Below, one piece after another: positions 6,877 to 9,586 of a stretch of DNA of 9,586 nt (position 1 is the first letter of the stretch; each line of letters starts with the position of its first letter). Made by a program: the position numbers and the translations under genes. The DNA is from Burkholderia sp. (GTDB lineage: Bacteria; Pseudomonadota; Gammaproteobacteria; Burkholderiales; Burkholderiaceae). The notes under the pieces are model-generated. The model was not told the DNA's origin and did not search any database. It worked only from the letters and a program-made list of their open reading frames with translations. The stretch is from positions 1 through 9,586 of the forward strand of contig NZ_JAHACR010000155.1 in the NCBI RefSeq assembly GCF_018375725.1. The letters are read 5' to 3'.

Positions 6877-7728
6877 ATGAACATGCGAATCGAGCCTTCG
6901 TTGCTCGCCAACCCCGAACTGCTTTTTTCGACACTCGCGTCGGGCATCAGCATGCCCTATGTCGAACGGGGCGCCGGGGACCCGATGGTGTTTGTGCACG
7001 GCTCGCTATGCGACTACCGGTACTGGGATGCGCAGCTCGCGTCGCTGTCCGCGCATTACCGCTGCATCGCCCCGAGCCTCAGCCACTACTGGCCGGCGGT
7101 CGAGGCAGGCATCCAGAACGACTTCGGCTGGCGCAACCACGTCGACGAAATGGCCGAGTTCATCGCAGCCCTCGATCTCGGTCCCGTGCATCTGGTCGGG
7201 CATTCGCGCGGCGGCAGAGTGGCGTTCAATGTGGCGCGCGCGTATCCCGATCTCGTCAAGACACTGACGCTGGCCGATCCGGGCGGCCCGCTGCAACAGG
7301 ATAGCGCGCCTGCGGCATCGCTGCCCGCGGCCGCGCAGGCATTGCGCACGAAAGCCGTGAACCTGATCGAGCGGGGTGAAGTCGAGGCCGGGCTGGAACT
7401 GTTCGTCGATTCGGTCAGCATCCCCGGCGCATGGAAAAAGAGCAGCGCGGCGTTCCGGACGATGGCGATCGACAATGCGAGCACGCTGCCGAAACAGCTC
7501 GACGATCCGCTGCCCGCGTATTCGCGCGAGACCGCGGCGGACATCGCGTGCCGGACCCTGCTCATCGACGGGCAGCGCAGCCCGAAGATGTTCCGCCACA
7601 ACGTCGAGACGCTGTCGGGCTGGATTCGCGGTGCCGAGCGGCAGACTGTCGCGGGCGCATCGCACGGGATGAACGCGGCCAGCCCGGGCGTGTTCAATCA
7701 ATTCGTGCATTCGTTCATCAAATCGTGA
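6877..7728 (+). CDS. Alpha/beta-fold hydrolase
   Basis: Cytoplasmic alpha/beta hydrolase of 283 aa, normal length for the family, with no signal peptide. VFVHGSL (38-44) gives the oxyanion-hole HG. VGHSRGG (107-113) is the nucleophile elbow with Ser110, and GASHGMN (260-266) supplies the catalytic His263. The strand-7 region reads LLIDGQRSPKM (228-238), with Ser at the place where most members have the catalytic Asp (G-x-x-D-x-x). The acid may instead be Asp134 in LTLADPGG after strand 6, or Asp231. The reaction class (esterase, C-C hydrolase, dehalogenase and so on) cannot be told. I prefer ATG 6877 over the earlier in-frame TTG 6841, though its ribosome site is weak; ATG 6883 is possible. 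It stands alone between the regulator gene and a convergent efflux operon, so context does not reveal its job. Confidence 0.85.
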   Translation: MNMRIEPSLLANPELLFSTLASGISMPYVERGAGDPMVFVHGSLCDYRYWDAQLASLSAHYRCIAPSLSHYWPAVEAGIQNDFGWRNHVDEMAEFIAALDLGPVHLVGHSRGGRVAFNVARAYPDLVKTLTLADPGGPLQQDSAPAASLPAAAQALRTKAVNLIERGEVEAGLELFVDSVSIPGAWKKSSAAFRTMAIDNASTLPKQLDDPLPAYSRETAADIACRTLLIDGQRSPKMFRHNVETLSGWIRGAERQTVAGASHGMNAASPGVFNQFVHSFIKS

Positions 7729-7740
7729 CCGCGTGACCGC

Positions 7741-7766
7741 GCCGTCGTTGCCGCGGCAACGACGGC
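7741..7766. terminator. 26-bp perfect palindrome between convergent genes, candidate bidirectional terminator
   Basis: The sequence is exactly self-complementary over 26 bases, centred on CCGCGG (7751-7756), with arms of 13 bp. It starts 12 bp after the hydrolase stop and ends 21 bp before the stop of the outer-membrane gene on the other strand. That placement suits a hairpin ending both transcripts. Neither side has a T-run, so it would be a hairpin of the type found in GC-rich genomes, perhaps acting with Rho or as a barrier to exonucleases. A perfect DNA palindrome could also bind a dimeric protein. Confidence 0.6.
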
Positions 7767-7787
7767 CGCATCGCCCATCCATCCGGC

Positions 7788-9320
7788 TCAACGCGCCGCG
7801 ATGTCCGCCTTGCGCGGCGCGTCGGCCCCGCCCGCCGGCATATCGCCCCAGCCTCCGCCTAGCGCACGGATCAGGTTGACGGTCGACACCGCCTGCGTCC
7901 CGCTCAACTGGTTCGCCTGCAGTTGCGCCACGAGCACCGAGCGCTGGGCTTCGATCACGTCGAGATAACTGACCTCGCCTTCCTGATACTGCGTGCGCGA
8001 CAGCGACGCCGCGCGGCGCGATGCGTCGACCGCGGCATCCTGCGCCCGGATCTGATCGCCGAGCAGGCGCAGGTCGGCGAGATTGTCCTCGACCTCGCGG
8101 AACGCGACGAGCACTTGCTGCCGGTAGTTCGCGACCTGCTCGTCATACTGCGCGCGCGCCTGCTGTACGCCCGCACTGCGGCTTCCGCCGTCGAACAGCG
8201 GCAACGTGAGCGCCGTGCCCGCGAACGGCCCGAGCAGGAACGTGCGGCTCGACCACATGAACAGATTGCCGAGCGTCGCCGCCTCGTAGCCGAACGACCC
8301 GGTGATGTCGAGCTTCGGGAAGTACGCCGCTTTCGCCAGGCCGACGCGTGCGTTCGCCGCGGCCATCGCACGCTCGGCTGCCGAGATGTCCGGCCGGCGC
8401 TCGAGCAATGCGGACGGCAACCCGGCCGGAATCTTCAGGCTGACCGGCACCAGCGGCGTTTCCCCGAACGAGAAATCCGCGGGCGGCTTGCCGAGCAGGA
8501 TCGCGAGCGCATGCTCGGACGCCGCGCGGCGTCGCGCGACGCCGATCGCATCGGCCTGCGCGGTCGCAAGCTCGTTCTTCGCGCGCGACACGTCCAGTTC
8601 GCTGATGTCGCCTTCGTTGAAGCGGCGCTGCACGAGATTCAGCGTTTCCTGCCGCAGATCGACCGTGCGGCGGTACAGCGCCTGATCGGAATCGAGGCGG
8701 CGCAATTCGAAGTAGTTCTGCGCGACATCCGCCTGCAATGCGAGCTGCACCGAACGGAACAGCGCTTCGCTTTGCGCGGCGTCGGCACGCGACGCTTCGA
8801 CGTTGCGGCTCACGCGTCCGAACAGGTCGGCCTCATACGACACCGTGCCTTGCGCACGCCAGAACGTCGCGCTGGTCGGGCCGCTGCCTTGCGGCTGGAA
8901 CTGCGACGCCGACGACAGCCGTTCGTGCGTCGGCCCGAAGCCGGCGCCGATCTGCGGGAACCACTGCGAACGCGCGGCGCGGGTCGCCGCGCGCGCCTCC
9001 TCGACCCGCGCCGCCGCGGCCTTCAGGTTCTGGTTCGCGGCGAGCGCCTGCGTTTCGAGCGCATCGAGCGCCGGATCGCCGAACACCTTCCACCATTCGC
9101 CGCGATGCGCGGCGTCCGCCGGCTCGGCGGTCTTCCATACATCCGCCTGCTCGCCCGGCGCCAGCACCGGCGCTTCCTTGAACGCGGCGGGCGTGGCGAC
9201 GTCCGGCCGCTTGTAGTCCGGCCCGACCGCACACGCGGCGAGCAGCGATACGAGCAGCCCGCTCGCCGCCGCCAGCTTCGCAATGCGCGTGAAACTGTAT
9301 TGCGTCATCGTCTTGTTCAT
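7788..9320 (-). CDS. NodT/OprM-family outer-membrane efflux lipoprotein of an RND pump
   Basis: Outer-membrane channel of a tripartite drug-efflux pump, 510 aa, the usual size for OprM/NodT proteins. The leader ends in the lipobox LAAC with lipidated Cys30. Ala at the following position agrees with outer-membrane sorting. The hallmark AVGPDYKRP follows directly (31-39). Two outer-membrane efflux repeats follow, with the ANQNLKAAAARVEEARA helix in the first, the ERRPDISAAERAMAAANARVG region at mid-protein, and LSGTQAVSTVNLIRALGGGW near the end. The ATG at 9320 has GAGGA upstream and begins the signal peptide; the longer frame to 9419 overlaps the pump gene and adds no plausible leader. It lies 10 bp after the RND pump stop, so the two are co-transcribed. 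It most resembles channels of MexEF-OprN/BpeEF-OprC/CeoAB-OpcM-type systems, but the exact orthologue is not determined. Confidence 0.94.
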   Translation of the reverse strand: MNKTMTQYSFTRIAKLAAASGLLVSLLAACAVGPDYKRPDVATPAAFKEAPVLAPGEQADVWKTAEPADAAHRGEWWKVFGDPALDALETQALAANQNLKAAAARVEEARAATRAARSQWFPQIGAGFGPTHERLSSASQFQPQGSGPTSATFWRAQGTVSYEADLFGRVSRNVEASRADAAQSEALFRSVQLALQADVAQNYFELRRLDSDQALYRRTVDLRQETLNLVQRRFNEGDISELDVSRAKNELATAQADAIGVARRRAASEHALAILLGKPPADFSFGETPLVPVSLKIPAGLPSALLERRPDISAAERAMAAANARVGLAKAAYFPKLDITGSFGYEAATLGNLFMWSSRTFLLGPFAGTALTLPLFDGGSRSAGVQQARAQYDEQVANYRQQVLVAFREVEDNLADLRLLGDQIRAQDAAVDASRRAASLSRTQYQEGEVSYLDVIEAQRSVLVAQLQANQLSGTQAVSTVNLIRALGGGWGDMPAGGADAPRKADIAAR

Positions 9321-9330
9321 CTTCTTGTCC

Positions 9331-9586
9331 TCAGGCATCCGGCGCCGGCAGGCCGTAGCCGGCCGAATCCTTTTGCGCGACGTGGATCTTGCCGCCCGCG
9401 AGCGTGCGCAGCACGACATAGAACACCGGCGTCAGCATCAGGCCGAACAGCGTCACGCCCAGCATCCCGAAGAACACCGCGACGCCCATCGCATGCCGCA
9501 TCTCCGAACCCGCGCCGCTCGACGTGACGAGCGGAACGACGCCCATGATGAATGCGATCGACGTCATCAGGATCGGGCGCAGGCGC
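9331..9586 (-). CDS. RND multidrug efflux inner-membrane pump (HAE1 family), C-terminal 85 residues
   Basis: C-terminal end of a proton-driven RND transporter; the rest lies beyond the right edge. The visible part begins RLRPILMTSIAFIMGVVPL and continues SGAGSEMRHAMG and VFFGMLGVTLFGLMLTPVFY. This is the closing pair of membrane spans conserved in AcrB, MexB and MexF. The sequence GAGSEMRHAMGVAVFFGML is especially like the MexF/CeoB branch. It ends with a short hydrophilic tail and is followed after 10 bp by the outer-membrane channel gene, giving the usual pump-channel order. Family members have about 1,050 residues, so under a tenth is seen. Drug range cannot be predicted. Confidence 0.93.
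   Translation of the reverse strand, partial: RLRPILMTSIAFIMGVVPLVTSSGAGSEMRHAMGVAVFFGMLGVTLFGLMLTPVFYVVLRTLAGGKIHVAQKDSAGYGLPAPDA

Noticed and set aside
6877..7728. Hydrolase as LlpE, the lipase-like protein linked to CeoAB-OpcM/BpeEF-OprC operons
   Set aside because: As I recall, llpE lies upstream of the adaptor gene in the same direction. This gene converges on the 3' end of the efflux operon and is separated by a terminator-like palindrome, so the link is not supported.
7923..9527. Plus-strand open frame opposite the outer-membrane channel gene
   Set aside because: Arg-rich antisense shadow of a well-supported OprM/NodT gene.

Overview
The window is GC-rich, with codon use, gene families and dense gene packing typical of a Burkholderiaceae genome. 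Burkholderia sensu lato is my best guess, from overall resemblance and not from any search. It holds seven protein genes, two of them cut by the window edges. I see no rRNA, tRNA, CRISPR array, insertion sequence or phage gene.

Left block (1-1517, minus strand): a two-gene unit made of a MetQ/NlpA-type periplasmic binding protein (690-1517) followed 13 bp later by the N-terminal half of an FMN-dependent NtaA/SnaA/DszA-type monooxygenase (1-676, cut by the edge). This pairing suggests uptake and oxidative cleavage of an organosulfur compound.

Centre (1518-6722): a 509-bp divergent intergenic region leads into a plus-strand module. The module comprises a 2-hydroxycarboxylate/citrate carrier of the CitS/CitN (2HCT) family (2027-3391), a DctB-like membrane histidine kinase (3488-5371) and a DctD/NtrC-type sigma-54 activator (5361-6722). 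Kinase and regulator overlap by 11 bp. Upstream of the carrier is a match at every fixed position to the sigma-54 promoter core (TGGCAC-N5-TTGC, 1906-1920). Further upstream are two related palindromes with centres exactly 31 bp (about three helical turns) apart, placed where activator sites for a sigma-54 promoter normally lie. The module therefore looks self-contained: the kinase senses an extracytoplasmic carboxylate, the regulator binds the tandem sites, and RNA polymerase-sigma54 transcribes the carrier. This is the most interesting part of the window.

Right block (6723-9586): a lone alpha/beta hydrolase (6877-7728, plus strand) converges on an efflux operon read on the minus strand. A 26-bp perfect palindrome (7741-7766) separates the convergent ends. 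The efflux operon shows the C-terminal end of an RND inner-membrane pump (9331-9586, cut by the edge) and a NodT/OprM-type outer-membrane lipoprotein (7788-9320). The adaptor gene would lie beyond the right edge.

All functions are read from motifs and family resemblance in the translated sequence. No substrate is proven here.
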